Shown one piece after another: positions 25,558 to 46,937 of a DNA stretch of 64,000 bases. The stretch covers positions 24,424,697-24,488,696 of the forward strand of contig NC_134509.1 in assembly GCF_027942865.1 (NCBI RefSeq). The letters run 5' to 3'. Each line of letters begins with the position of its first letter. The first letter of the stretch is position 1. This DNA is from Odontesthes bonariensis. Taxonomy: Eukaryota > Chordata > Actinopteri > Atheriniformes > Atherinopsidae. The translations under genes were made by a program, and so were the position numbers. The notes beneath the pieces are model-generated. The model had not been told where the DNA came from and did no database searches. It worked only from the letters and a program-made list of their open reading frames with translations.

Positions 25558-26004
25558 CATTAGATCCAACTTACTCATGCCCATCTTCTTATAGTATTCC
25601 TCCCAGGCCTTAGTATAGTCTGGCTGACCCCCAGTAGTCTGTGCTGGTTGGCCCTGGTCACCTGGTGCCGCTGCAGCAGGGGCACCTGGAGTCTGGGGCC
25701 CCATGTTGCCCCCTGGCTGCTGGCCATAGTATTGCGCATAGTAGGCTGCCCATGCTGCATTCGGGTCTGCTGCTGCCTTATCTAGAGAAAGAAGCGTAAA
25801 AACGGGTAGGAAAATTAATCAGGTATTGAACCAGAATAGAAAAGAATGAAAAGAATTGTATGACTCGAGTCACTTACTGGGGTCATGTGGATTTGGGGCT
25901 TGCCACTGCTGGTAGTTACTCCCCCAACCCTGAGGACAGTACTGGGGACCACCAGGTGCAGCTCCACTGCAAAGAGAAACGGGAGAGTTTAAATGTACAG
26001 TCTG

Positions 26005-26046
<42 letters not shown>

Positions 26047-29000
26047 AAGGTTTGAGATTGCTCCATGTTGCTTTACTTACTGGGGAGCTCCCCCAGGAGG
26101 CCCTGCATTATAAGGAGCAGGATTATAGGGACCCATGGGACCACCTGGGCCTCCTTGGCCTGGACCAGGACCACCACCCACTGGACACAATGGACCCTGA
26201 GAAAAACAGAAAGAAATCATCCACACTAAGAAACTGGCAAGTGAAATAAACTGGATTTCCTTTTTGTCTATTACGTTTCTCTCTCTTTAGGTCACTTGAA
26301 AATACCTCAATCTTCTCCTCTATGAGCTGTTTTGCGTGGTCAATCTGATCTGGGGATCCTCTGATGGTGAACAGTTTGAAGTTTGGGTCACCGTTTGGCG
26401 GCGGCTGACGGGATATCTCCACAAACGCACCGGTTTGTTGGTTGATGGCCTTGACATTCTCCCCTCCTCTGCCAATGACGAGCCCACATTTGTGAGCGGG
26501 AATGGAGAAGGTCACCTCTCCTCCCGGAGGACCCCAGTTGCCCTGGCCTCTACCCCAGCCTCGACCGCCAGGCGGCATCCCTGCACCAGGACCTGGAGGG
26601 CCCTGCAAAAAAAATGCCACATAACCAGATGGTTTCGCACTCTCTTTGGTGATCAGTGTCAGAACTTAAAGGAAATCAAACACCTGTCTCTCCACTTACC
26701 CCTTGCCCACCCTCCTCTCGGGCTCGAATGCTCTGTAGTAGGTCAGTGATGATTGAAGCAGCATGTTGACACTGGTCTGGCGGACCCATAATATGGGCAA
26801 TCTTATCAGGACCCGTGCCATCATCTACAATACGTTACAAATGTACGGTTAGATTTATTGATCAAGTGTGTATACAGAGTCTGAAATGGAAAGAATTAAC
26901 TTCAAAAAGAGAAACGTTTTCCTTCAAACAGCACACACTATTCTAGTAAAACTCCCCTGATGTCTCAGTGTTGAGCAACCACCCATCTTTGTTGTACTTA
27001 CTAAATAAATAATAGAAACTGATTTGTTTGCACAATAAGCATCTTTTGAAGGGTTTAGCCTTAAGATTTATCTGTAAAACTGTTTAAAACATTAAAAAAT
27101 AAACCAAACTTAACAGAATATGAAGAAATAAACACTACTGTAACACCACTTTGGTCTTAAAGATGAAAAACTGTAACATTTGGTCAGTGTGTAAAGTTTA
27201 CCAGGTTTAAACTGTATCTTCACTCCAGCATCACTCTGGATCTTCTTTATCATCTCCCCACTTCGACCAATAACAACTCCCACAGACTGTCGGGGCACGG
27301 GTATCTGAAGAATTACAAAAGACTTGATGACTACAAAAGCTATTAAGTCTCATTACTTAAAATTCTAAGCATGATCAGCCATAACTGTGCTTCTCATGCT
27401 TTTACAGACATAACTTACTTCAATACCGCCACCGCCACCTCCACCGCCACCGCCACCTCCCATCCTTGATCCATATTCATTTCTGTCTCCAAAGCCAGCA
27501 TGATCCCTTTCTCGCAGGATCTCATTAACCATCTCCTTTGCTTGCTGCAAAAGTAACACAAAGAGGTGATAAGGAAGCAAATAAATATATATATATATAT
27601 ATATAAATTTTTTAAATTTAAAAAAATAAAATAAAAATAAAAAAATGGCACAACATATTTGAAGTCGAACTTCTCCGGGCCCAAACAGTACCTGCACTTT
27701 GTAAGGGTCCCCAATAATGCGGAGGGGTTTATCTATGTTGGGTGGCTGGGATCCATCTTGAATAAGAATCATTTTAACTCCAGCTCGCTCCTGGAAATTT
27801 GCAGGAGAGATATGCTGAGATATGTTTTTAAACACACAGGCTTAGGAGAGCTTCATCACAGTTCACCAAGAGTCTCACCTGTAGCTGTTTGATTGTTTCC
27901 CCTCCTTTGCCGATGATGAGGCCAGCCTTGCCTGCAGGGATGATCATCTCTTGCATAGAACCAGACTGGCCGTTGCTCGACTCGTGACCCCTGGACACAA
28001 TGTCATCTATAAGGTCCTTGGCTCTCCTGAAGAGAAATTTAAATGACAGAAAGATTAAATGACTAAAGAGCACAGAGCTACATTGGCATTAAAGCATTTT
28101 AAGATAGTTTGAGTTGTTAAGAGGCTGTGACTTTAAACCACAGACAACATGCACATCATATTGGACTGCTGCAGGAAAAGAAGGAAAACCAACAAAAACA
28201 TAAATAATACACGTTTTCTCCAAACTTCAACATCAAATATTGAGACACATTGTAAAGAAAATAAACAAAAACTGGTGGATTGAGTTCAAAGAAAGTACAT
28301 TTATTCATCTTATCATTTGACTTGGTTCCAACTCCAAATTCATCACAATCACACTGTAATACAATCCAACCGTCATATTTTCACTACTGTGACACTATTG
28401 CAGAGTTATCTAAACCAAGACTAAATACAGACTGCACCCTTTCCCACAGAGAGGAAAAAGCCAGACGTTAGTGCCTAAGTAATTTCTGTCCACAGGGGAA
28501 AGAGACCTGCTTCAAAAGCACAGAGATGCACCTTAATCTGCGACAACAGTTAAGGCTGATTTATGGTCGCCTATGGAGACCCTCCCGGACACGCTCTCTG
28601 TCGCTTGCTTGCGTCAGCCAAAATTCCCATCTATCCGCCGAGGCGACGGAGACCACAAGGGTTGTGATTGGTCGGCTAAACAACATCATTTCTGGAATCA
28701 CTTTTCCGGTTTAGCTCCTTCCTCTCACAACAACAAAAACACCGCCATTTTTGAAGGAGTTTACTGTGTGCCGGTCAACATTTGGTCAAAATTATTTGCA
28801 TTTCAATATCAATAAGCTCCAACTCCAACAACAGACTTTCTCTCTCGGTCGCCATCGTTCACTGTGAGGAGCGGAACGGAGCCGGAAGGTAAACAATCAA
28901 TCAACGACTTTAAGGATAGACGTCGCGAGATTAGGTCGTTTAACGTAGCGACGCCTACTGATCGGGAGGTGAATTGCCTTTCGTATCCGACATCCCGACG

Positions 29001-32000
29001 GAGAACTTCGAAAGGACGGAGAGCTTCTCCGTGACTACGGAGACGGATAGCGACGGAGAAGCATACTGAGGCCTTTACTCTTACAAAGTGACTGCTGCTA
29101 CATCCCACATCTACTAACCAACCAACAGGTTTGCAGTGTGAGCAACGTGAACACTGGACGAGGAATTGCAGATATAAAAGGTAATATCACAACACAATAA
29201 GCATAAACACATATGATGTTGTACCCAAGCTTATTGAGTCCACTGTGATGTTGACTAAACTTCAGCCCGCAGGCACCTTTAGATGCCAAAGTCATCTTAA
29301 CAGAGCAAACCTCTGAGGTAGAAAATAAACAGTAAATGAAGATGTTTTTTTATGTAAGCTAAAACTACACTTTATTACTACATTATAAGTAGGCTGATTA
29401 GCTCAGTCATAAATCTCTGGCTGCTGCCTTTATCAGCGACATAAGCACCCCAGAAACTCAACTTTCTTTATCGGTTGCTTTGGAAAGTGAGAATACAGTT
29501 ATGTTACAAATGAATGTAAAGAGCAACTTACTGTATGGCATCTGGCGACCCCGTCAGAGAAATACCTCTATCTGAAAGACCGGCACTGTCTGTGAATTAT
29601 TAAGATTATACTTATCAACTACGAGCAGCAAGAAAAAAAAAAACAATATATTCCATCTATTTGGAATAAAAGAAAATTTGGGCTCACCGTGTGCAATCTG
29701 GACCTTGCAGCCAGAGTCATGTTGGATTTTGTTGATCTGTTCACCGCCTCTGCCGATGACTTCAGCAACAACAATAAAAGAATAAGTGAATTTTAGTGTT
29801 AAAACGTACGAAACACAGGGATTATCTGTGCGTTTTAAGAGAGGTATGCTCATATACTCACTGAGACCGACCATGGCATCAGGCACCCTGTAGTCTTCTG
29901 TCATGGTGGAGGGCCTGACACTGCAGAGACATGGTTTACAAATGATGATTTCCAAAATTACCCCTTTCATAACCGTATGAATTAAGAGTTCCACCATACC
30001 TTTGTTGGGACAGAGCAGCTAGCTGAGCTTCAATAGCTGTTAAACAAGAGAAAAAAAATATTAGAAAAAAGGCGGGAAAACGAGCTGAGAAAATGCTTTT
30101 AATGTAATCAAAGTTTGTATTTAACGTACACATTGCTGAATCTCTTTCAGTCTGTGATGCTACTTTCTTGGCATCGGGCTCATCTGGAAATAAAAGAAAA
30201 ACGAAAAGCATTACGAACATAATGGAAACACAAATGCAGACAAAGTGCCCGTCTGTCACGACTTCTAACCTGCTTCTTCCAGGGATCGTTTCTGCGCTGT
30301 GAATGGATAACTTTCAGCTCCGTTGTTTGTCACTGGGGGCACACCGTCTCCTCCGATTTTAGCTGCAATCTAGAAAACGGTGAACCCTCAATTAAACCAG
30401 ACACGTCCGCAAAGGAGTGAAAAATGGTTTAGGAAAGAATATTTTAACATTCTTTCACCAACGGCTTTGCAACGAGCCATGAAGATCGGTTTAATCTGGG
30501 GGAGAGCTAACAGGAACGCGGCTTTGATCAGCCCACAGGCTGACAAACTGTCTGCACCGTTTTGAAAGACACCTGATTTGTGTCCGGACATCGCCATCTC
30601 ATCTGCATGGGTTGCTGTGGTAACAACACTCGCATCAGTAACTATGAAGATATGAAGATGACATAGCTTTCTCGTAGTGAGTTCCTTTCAACTCTAGCTG
30701 CATAGAGAACTTTCTCCCAAAAGTACGAAAAGAAAGTCGATTCTGGTTCTTGTTTTCCATTAGAAATGACTCGAGCATCTCAGTGACAGCCACGATAACA
30801 GCTGATCCATTTTTCTATAAGCTAAGGAATAGAGGTATTTCGGCACAGAAGTAGAAGTACACGATGAGCTTTTTGTGGAATATTTTTTTAAATGACCCAC
30901 ATTAATACCGTTTATGGCAAATGTGGTCGGGTTCTTGTCGTTTTCAACCATCTTCCCTTAACCTTGTGTTCTTTTCAAACAAGGTCAAGTAAAGTATTTA
31001 GCAGAAGACAGGAAGTTGTTCCCCCCCCCCACCATCTGATAATGTACACGACATTTTCCATGTTGTCTTCAGCCAGTTGCAGCACTCATTCACCTAAATG
31101 CTGCAATTGCTTTGGGTGCATAATTCATGTATGTGTTTGAAACTGACCAAAAAAACCCACTGAAATCTGATTTCAGATGTAAGTGTCACAACTTGAACGT
31201 GTGGTTTGGATTGGCTAACTTTGACTTTATGTCTTCTTAATATTTCATCATTTCTAAATTATGCTTTTATCACAATAAGCATGATGGAAATTGTAGAAAT
31301 GAAACAATTGTCTGAGTACAGCACTCATTTCTAACCAGAATAAGAAAGACTACTATCTGTAAAAAAAAAAAAATAATAATAATAATAATAATAACACAGC
31401 AACAGCATACTAATTTAAAACAAATTTGATAATTATGACTTATTCAAGAAGCAAAAAATATTAATATTATCCAGTCATGTAAATGTTCAGAGATCTGAAG
31501 TTTTAATGAAAAGTAGCTTCATCACGTTTGAATAATTTCTAGATTCAGTTTAAATAAAATAAACAGATAAAAATATCAATTTGATATCTTCGGTATGGGA
31601 GCTCTTCCGTAAGAAAAAAAAAATGCAAATTTACGTTTTTTTCTAATCAATTATAGGCTAAATAGAAATAATCGAGAAAGTCGAAATCTGAAATAAATCA
31701 TTGGGGAGATGCAAGGCTAAGCTAGCAACAATAAATAGATAAACCGTTTTCAGTCTGTAGGTAAATCACTATCATTGTTTTTGCAAAATTGTGTTTTTCA
31801 TAAGCTCTAGAATTAATTTACTTCACCGTCTACAGCAATATTAACCGTTTAACCGTCTCGTAAATTTAGCTTCACATTTGGGGATAATAGATCTTCGTGA
31901 TCAGCGAAATATTAACTACTGTTACCGGTTAACCCAGCTAACTTAGCTTATTTACACTTGATATAACTAAAAGGTCAAGTTTCTAACATATCGTTGTATT

Positions 32001-32316
32001 AAAGAGAACGACTCTTACACTAACGTTGGTGCTCAATCCCCTCATAAAATCTTTATTAAATCCGTCAACACGAGCTGCGTGTGGCTCAGATGAATGCCAA
32101 AGCTAGCTGCTAGCTAGCCCGTTCACTTAAGCTAACGTCAATGAGGCTAGCTAGCTAGCTAGCCGTGTTTCCATAAGCTAACTAGCTCACCGGCTGCCGT
32201 CTCTTGTGGTCGGGCTGTTGGGTTACCTGTCTGGCTCGCTGTACAGCATCCGCAAAAGCGTCTTTTTTCACCCCAGCACCGACTCCGTTTGACTGCATAC
32301 CGCCGTAATCAGACAT
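24179..32316 (-). CDS. khsrp: khsrp: KH-type splicing regulatory protein (FUBP2)
   Basis: Single-strand RNA/DNA-binding protein acting in AU-rich mRNA decay, splicing and microRNA processing. Seventeen exons: 32227-32316, 30270-30369, 30130-30183, 30000-30036, 29862-29920, 29688-29759, 29532-29589, 27879-28026, 27692-27790, 27419-27544, 27202-27304, 26700-26824, 26306-26602, 26081-26196, 25878-25966, 25575-25781, and a last one from 24456 to 24260 or 24179. Start MSDYGGMQ, then [13 protein letters not shown]. Four KH domains (about residues 105-165, 180-250, 282-352, 386-456) carry the GXXG loops [21 protein letters not shown] and IGRGGEN. The Pro/Gly-rich C-terminus carries the FUBP repeats [12 protein letters not shown] and [15 protein letters not shown]4 and the [14 protein letters not shown] linker fit KHSRP better than FUBP1 or FUBP3. 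The long Gly-rich N-terminus of human KHSRP is missing. The final 26 codons (24259-24182) may be intronic, because a GTACCA donor follows PQPGQQ. Confidence 0.95.
24590..24885 (-). mobile_element. Rex3-like (RTE clade) LINE fragment
   Basis: On the minus strand the segment reads [17 protein letters not shown] then [10 protein letters not shown], corresponding to the usual Rex3-type C-terminal code (..DYVSRLAWERLGIPPEELxEVAGERE). It lies in the long khsrp intron before the last coding exon. The copy is diverged. Assignment to Rex3 rests on remembered sequence and on the better preserved copy at 33400-33685. Confidence 0.6.
24886..25400 (-). mobile_element. Non-LTR reverse transcriptase fragment
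   Basis: The minus strand contains [11 protein letters not shown], the Y-x-D-D catalytic motif of a reverse transcriptase. It is followed downstream by [19 protein letters not shown] then [12 protein letters not shown], the typical post-catalytic region of a fish LINE. It adjoins the Rex3-like fragment but belongs to a different family (possibly Rex1/L2-like). It is diverged and short. Confidence 0.65.
25529..25557. repeat. (TG)n microsatellite next to khsrp donor
   Basis: In the khsrp transcript this is a CA run starting about 18 nt after the 5' splice site that follows exon 25575-25781. Confidence 0.95.
26010..26041. repeat. (TA)n microsatellite
   Basis: A pure TA run in the short khsrp intron between exons 26081-26196 and 25878-25966. 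A second, shorter TA run occurs at about 27587-27604, in the intron before the KH2-end exon. Confidence 0.95.
28553..29074. mobile_element. PIF/Harbinger-type MITE in khsrp intron
   Basis: The left end aggctgatttatgg and right end gcatactgaggcct are imperfect inverted repeats. Both are flanked by TTA (28550-28552 and 29075-29077), the kind of 3-bp duplication made by PIF/Harbinger transposases. The 522-bp body is GC-rich compared with the surrounding intron, with several CGACGGAG-like words, and no transposase code was seen. It lies in the 1.5 kb intron between the KH1 and KH2 exons. The rest of that intron is unremarkable. Confidence 0.65.
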
Positions 32317-35300
32317 GCTGCTCTGAAGGGGCGAATCGACACACAGGGGGGGCAGGCTGAATAGCTTTGTCCGGGTCGAGTTGCGCAGAAGCGGGAAGGT
32401 TAACGGGAGCGGACCAGGGACACAAATGTGAGCGATAGCCAGCACGCCGGCAACTTCCCGTGCTTAAAATAACCAATCAGTGCTTCTTCAACCCCGGGTT
32501 TTCTTACTCATCTTCTTCTTTACCATCTTTATTGTTATTGTCCGCCGTTTCAACACAAAATATCGCCTCCTTGTGGCTAAAACACGGATCAAATGGTTGG
32601 AAAAAAGGCCTAAAAATAAATCAGTTTTAAATCGCTTGCGTGAAGCTATTTATTATCCAAAACCTCATTTTACAAAGGAACTAATTCATTTTGAACATTT
32701 TAAATTTTATGTTTGAACTCCACAATAATGTGGATCTGATGAATGAAAGATAATGAATCTAATGTTTCATCGTGTTGAGTTCTTTACTCGAAAAGATAAG
32801 ATATCTTTAAGATATATTACGTGTACAATGAAATGCCGTTGAAGCAAAACCTCAAGAGGACTAAGAGAAAAGAAAGACAATTGTACAACCAATACACATA
32901 AGGATAAAGCAATAAAGCAAAGTGAATGTATTCTGTCCTTTTTAATTATTTGACAATCACTCACTTAGCAAATAATGTTTGGCCAAAATGTGGACCATAA
33001 CTGAGCTATAAGTGGCCCAGATTAGACCAAAATCTGTCTTCTATATGGGTCTTGATATACCATGATTACATTATCTGTGAAGAGTTAATATTTAAACTTG
33101 ACACATTAATGATAGTAACCACAGTTTGGTCACCTTTCACCTTAGATGCCTTAACAGTAGAGCTCAGTCATTTATCGTTTTCAGTTTAAATGTTTGTTTC
33201 AATGCTTTATTGAGTGATTTTGCAGGATGTCTCTTAGAAGAAAATTAGTATAATTTTGTTGCTCGCTACTTCATTTCTCAAATATGCTCAAAGAAATGCA
33301 AAAAATCCCAATCTCATTTTGGCAAAAAGCACACAGAACTTAAACAGCCTGGGGCTTTCAGGTCCGAACCACTGGGTAGATAAGGCAAATTAACCCCTTG
33401 ATGTCCTGCTCTACGTGGTCCAGCTGACTTGGCTCCGGCATCTGATCAGGATGCCTCTTGGTCGGCTCCCTTTGGAGGTTTTTCAGGCACGTCCAACTGG
33501 GAGGAGGCCCCGGGGCGGACCCAGAACATGCTGGAGGGATTTCATATCCCGTCTGGCATAGAAACGCCCCCAGGAGGAGCTGGAGAGTGTCGTTGGGGAG
33601 AGGGATGTCTGGGTTTCCCGGCAGGACTTGTTGCCTTTGCAGACCTGTTACCCCGGATACGCTGAAGATAACAGATGGATGTCCTGCTCTATCATATGGA
33701 ACAACACAATTTTCAGTGACTATACTGCAACTTATTCCTGAGCCATCACTATCACATGTTATAGATACGTAATGCTAAAAGAAAATATATGCTGTGTCAT
33801 ACTTTTACCATAAAGGGTCTCTCCAAAAATTTGTGAAACAAAGCACTGATTCTAATCAATATCACAATAAATGGACACAGAAGTAGTAGATAAATATAAG
33901 TATATATAAATAGGTTTCTTTTGTTTTTGTCTCATTGAAGACATTAAAGTGTTACTCCCACTAAAGGGGATGTCCCATCAAAACTGCCCCAGTGCTTTGG
34001 TTGGAGCGTTGGTGTAATATAAAAATACAACTGATAGGTGTGAATTAACAAAGATGTCTTTTTCATGCCAATAAGGTAGAACCCATGATTGAAAAAGGCT
34101 ACAGTGTTAATATGTTTGCCACTATATTTGTGATAAAAAGTTAAAAAGCGAACAATATAAACTGTAAAAAGCTAGCTGTGTAATGGTTTAATGGCTGCAG
34201 TAGCAGCAGTAAGAATTAAATTATCAACATATCCTCATCTTATTGTTTTCTGTTAATCTGCTATTTCCTTGTAATCATCACGATTAATTCAGGTAAATTC
34301 AAAAGAGCCGGCAGCGAATCAATGAGCAACAGAGTCGATTTAGTTTTTTCTTGCTCATTGTCATCTTGTAAGCTGAAAATCAAAGGAAACAAACATACGT
34401 ACAGGAAAGAGAATAAATTAATCTTAAAAGGAAACGTACATTTGACCTGGTGAAAATCTTTGAAGACCAAAATGACAAAATTGTAATTGAAATGTTCCAA
34501 CATTTCACTCAAACAATTAACCTGATATCACAGTTTTTAATCCAAAGAGTATTAATTCCAACTAAAATTGTGGTCTCATTCTATTGAGGACTATTGTAGG
34601 AAATTATCTTTTTTTTTTTTTAAATACAAAAAAAATGCCTCTTTTTTACAGTATAAACTGTATTTCAAATATTTACTTGAGATATATTCTGCAGAGCCAG
34701 AGCCACTTAAGGGGAAAAAGTCTTATTAGTGCTTTCATTTGATTGGTCGCAACATGTGTCACATAATTTATCATCAAAAATTCTTTGCACATGAAAATAG
34801 CCACCAGAATTAAATATAATTTCTTATTCTGTCATCATGACAGAGAGTTAATTCTCCATTACAAATGTTTATGAAAATACTGAAACAACACGCACACATT
34901 TCTCTGCCTATTAACACTCATGACACACGCAAAGGATACCCGAACCCTTTGTTCTTCTTATCATGGCTTTTTGGCAGGTTCTCCTGTGTAAAACTCAAAG
35001 TCTTTGCGTGGGCTTTATTCAGTAGTAATACTTCCAGTAGGGAGCCAGTTTAGTGTGTCTTCTCCTGTTTTCATCATCCTCCGTTTGCTCCACGCAATGA
35101 TTTCAGTGACTGCCGGTTGTTATTGTAGTTTATTGCTTGTAGAATTTGTTTAAGACATGTCTATTAACGTCCTGAGTTTGTAACTTCACCCACAGGTTCC
35201 TCTCACTCTCAGCCCTCCGTCTTCTCTATATACCACCTGGTAGAGAAAATAATGCTGAAGGAATGTAAGTTGGCTTCCAGTTTTAACTTGTTTTCTGGCA

Positions 35301-35592
35301 AGTTCATGCAAATCTTGATGCAAGGTGCTTGTTGGTTAGCTTCCACATAAGTGCTGACGTGCATTAAAATGCAATAAAACACTCTGGAAACTGTTTCCAG
35401 CAGCTGTCAGTTCAAGTGGAGGCCGGTTATGTGTTATAAAATACAACATTCATGTGTTGTTTTTCTCTTATTCTGTTATCTTCATCCTGAGTCTCAGGAC
35501 CATCCACAGTCGAAGCACATTTCCTCATGCAGTGACAACAGATCTGCACGTGCTTGCAGAAAAGACCCACCACAAACCGTCTCTCCGTTTGA
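32317..35592. other. Intergenic: khsrp promoter side and SCaMC 3' side
   Basis: This separates the khsrp start codon (32316) from the carrier stop (35593); both genes are on the minus strand. The first 150 bp are GC-rich and presumably contain the khsrp 5' UTR and promoter, without an obvious TATA box. A minus-strand AATAAA at 35139-35144 may end the carrier transcript. Apart from the Rex3-like tail at 33400-33685, the remainder is AT-rich and shows nothing I recognise. Confidence 0.6.
33400..33685 (+). mobile_element. Rex3-like (RTE clade) LINE 3' end
   Basis: Contains ggctccggcatctgatcagg, 'gtccaactgggaggaggccc' and 'ggggcggacccagaacatgc', and ends in acagatggatg. This matches the well-known fish element whose 3' tail is made of GATG repeats, recorded for Rex3. 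It is 5'-truncated and moderately diverged. Confidence 0.7.
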
Positions 35593-44584
<8,992 letters not shown>

Positions 44585-45389
44585 GACGGGTCACCTATCC
44601 CTGACACAGCCCAGACACCTAAACATAAAATGCTGGTACACATTTATATGATAATCATCCTACAGTTAAACACTTGAAGTCATATTGGATGAAATTATTG
44701 CAACAGGAACTTGAACAAAATATTTTTAGCCAAATTCCACCTCCTTGGTTCCTAAAAAGACTCACAAGTGCAACTTAGTGCCGCCAACAGTTTTTCTTTA
44801 GGCGGTTGATGTAGACTCGAGCAGAGATAGGGAGATGCTTTTGAAAGTACACTAAAATCTGACACATGCAGGTCAGATTCGTGCGATCTCCTCATGACTA
44901 TAGACACGTGAACTTTGCCTGAATTTGTTGGGGAAACCACTCCTGGAAAAAAAGGTTTCCTATGTACAATAAATGACTGCAGATGACTTGTTGTAAAGTT
45001 TAATGGTTCATTTCATAAGATTCTTTAATAAATTTGCCAGACACTGAGAGATCCCCACCTGTTTTCTCTTAAGGTGGGGTTCAGTTCCTTTGGTTTTATA
45101 TGATGTCGCCATACTTGAATAACACAGATTAGATCTTAGATGTCAGAGTTTGGAGCTGATCTGTGATGGTTCATTCTAATTTTATGGATTTGATGGTGCA
45201 TCAGATGTGAGGTTGAAACTTTTACCATGTAACTAATCTGTTTTTTATTCAAATTATAACAACAAGACTTCTAAACGTGAAATTTTTTCCTCTTTTGAGT
45301 GTATCACCTTTATTAATGGACACTGTTAGATGAGAATGAAATGTTTGCTTGCTGAGTATTACAGTGGGATGCAGTCAGGGTATCAATTT

Positions 45390-45600
45390 AACAATAATCC
45401 TCAAAGGAATTTGAATTGATTTGATGATGAAGAGGATTTTTTGCCTTTTGTATGATTTGGACGAATTTGGATTTTAATTAATGCCATTTTATTGCATTGT
45501 GACTGGATTACAACGAGTTTGATTATAATTGGCTTGAATTAGACTGTATCTTTGAATTGCGATTTGGTGATACAGAAATAAAACTGAACTGAATTTAAAC
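45390..45600 (+). repeat. L2-like LINE tail
   Basis: AT-rich segment with repeated 'gaattgatttg', 'ttggcttgaattagactg' and a final agaaataaaactgaactgaa. This matches the tail of the LINE family seen at 14165-14560 and 56700-57275. No coding part remains. Confidence 0.5.
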
Positions 45601-46247
45601 TGAATGTGGTAAGTTTGCTTCTTTTGGACAGTTTACGTCACAGCCCACATTCTGGTTTGTGGTATTTCGAATCTTTTCTCTATTCTTCCTCTTCATTTGA
45701 ATTTATTATCTAAATCAATTGGTAAAACCCCATTTTTCAAAGTCTGTTTGGTTTCTTTCATTCTCAAAATATAAAGGGGAATGAAGCCTTTACGTATGAT
45801 TGGTTGGTTATTAACGATATATTGGTACCATTTCAACTCATAGTGCTTATTGACGCAGGCTGGTCGTGGATACATGAGCTTCCATACGCTGATAATCTCG
45901 TTTAATCTCATCACCTCACAGTTATGGACGCTGTTATAGTCTAATAATAAAACATAGGCTACGAGACAAATTGGTGTGACTCACTCACAGTGGGTTTATC
46001 TCCGGACCGACCCGCCGTTCATGGTCGGATGCAGATGTTCGTGACTGAGACACCAGCGGGTCCGGAGCTCACAAAAACCGGACCCGAATCTGTCCAAAAA
46101 CAGGGTCTGAGTCTGACACGGATTGCGTAGTTCACTCTGGATCCAGCAGGTTTCAGGAGGTCAACACGTTCACAGCTGGTCGCACCGTCTTGGTGGGTTT
46201 ATTTTCAGTCGACGAAGCAGGAAGCGACAAACACGCAGTCGCCAGCC

Positions 46248-46364
46248 GCTGCTGAAGCCCGCTGCTGAAGCCCGCTGCTGAAGCCCGCTGCTGAAGCCCG
46301 CTGCTGAAGCCCGCTGCTGAAGCCCGCTGCTGAAGCCCGCTGCTGAAGCCCGCTGCTGAAGCCT
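46248..46364. repeat. 13-bp minisatellite, nine copies
   Basis: Nine consecutive copies of gctgctgaagccc. The first eight are identical and the last differs only in its final base. The unit is not a multiple of three, so minus-strand open frames through it cycle through FSSGLQQRASAAG. The near identity suggests recent expansion and probably length variation between individuals. Confidence 0.95.
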
Positions 46365-46893
46365 GCTGGCGACCGAGCGTCAGATCCGTGGAGGACGATG
46401 TACGGCTGCATGTACTACTTCTTAAATCTCCGATCAACACTGCCTTATTGGGCCCTGCCAGCTGCATACAGACTTTCAAGGCGGGACATTTAGCAAGTTA
46501 TTAGAAATAGGCTACTTGTGTCTGAAAAGAAGAGTTTTGGAAAAATTAACTTGAATTATTGACGAACTACATATTAGTCTACTTGAATATAAGATACAAG
46601 TATCATACATATCAGAGATGCTCCAGCATCCAAAAGACAAAAGGGGGCCCCCGGGTGTTCATCGCATAACTGTTAAAAAGGGGAAGAAGTTGTGAGGTTG
46701 GAGGAGATGTTATTTGAATGCATGCATACTGATAACAGATGCAGGAGCCCAAAGAGTCCGGAAGGTCTGGGTCCAAAACACCTCGTGGCTAACAACAACA
46801 ACAAAGAGAATAAAAAAGACCAGAAACAGAGGAAACCAATTAGAAAGATGATGCAAAGATAATACAAATAGATGCATCAAGCCACAGCAAAGA

Positions 46894-46898
<5 letters not shown>

Positions 46899-46935
<37 letters not shown>
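46899..46935. repeat. (CA)n microsatellite
   Basis: An uninterrupted CA run of about 18 units in the spacer between the SCaMC and RGS genes. Confidence 0.95.

Positions 46936-46937
<2 letters not shown>

Noticed and set aside
46153-46479. 108-codon minus-strand frame (FSSGLQQRASAAG repeats)
   Set aside because: Produced by the 13-bp minisatellite; two frames are open at once and there is no splice or family support.
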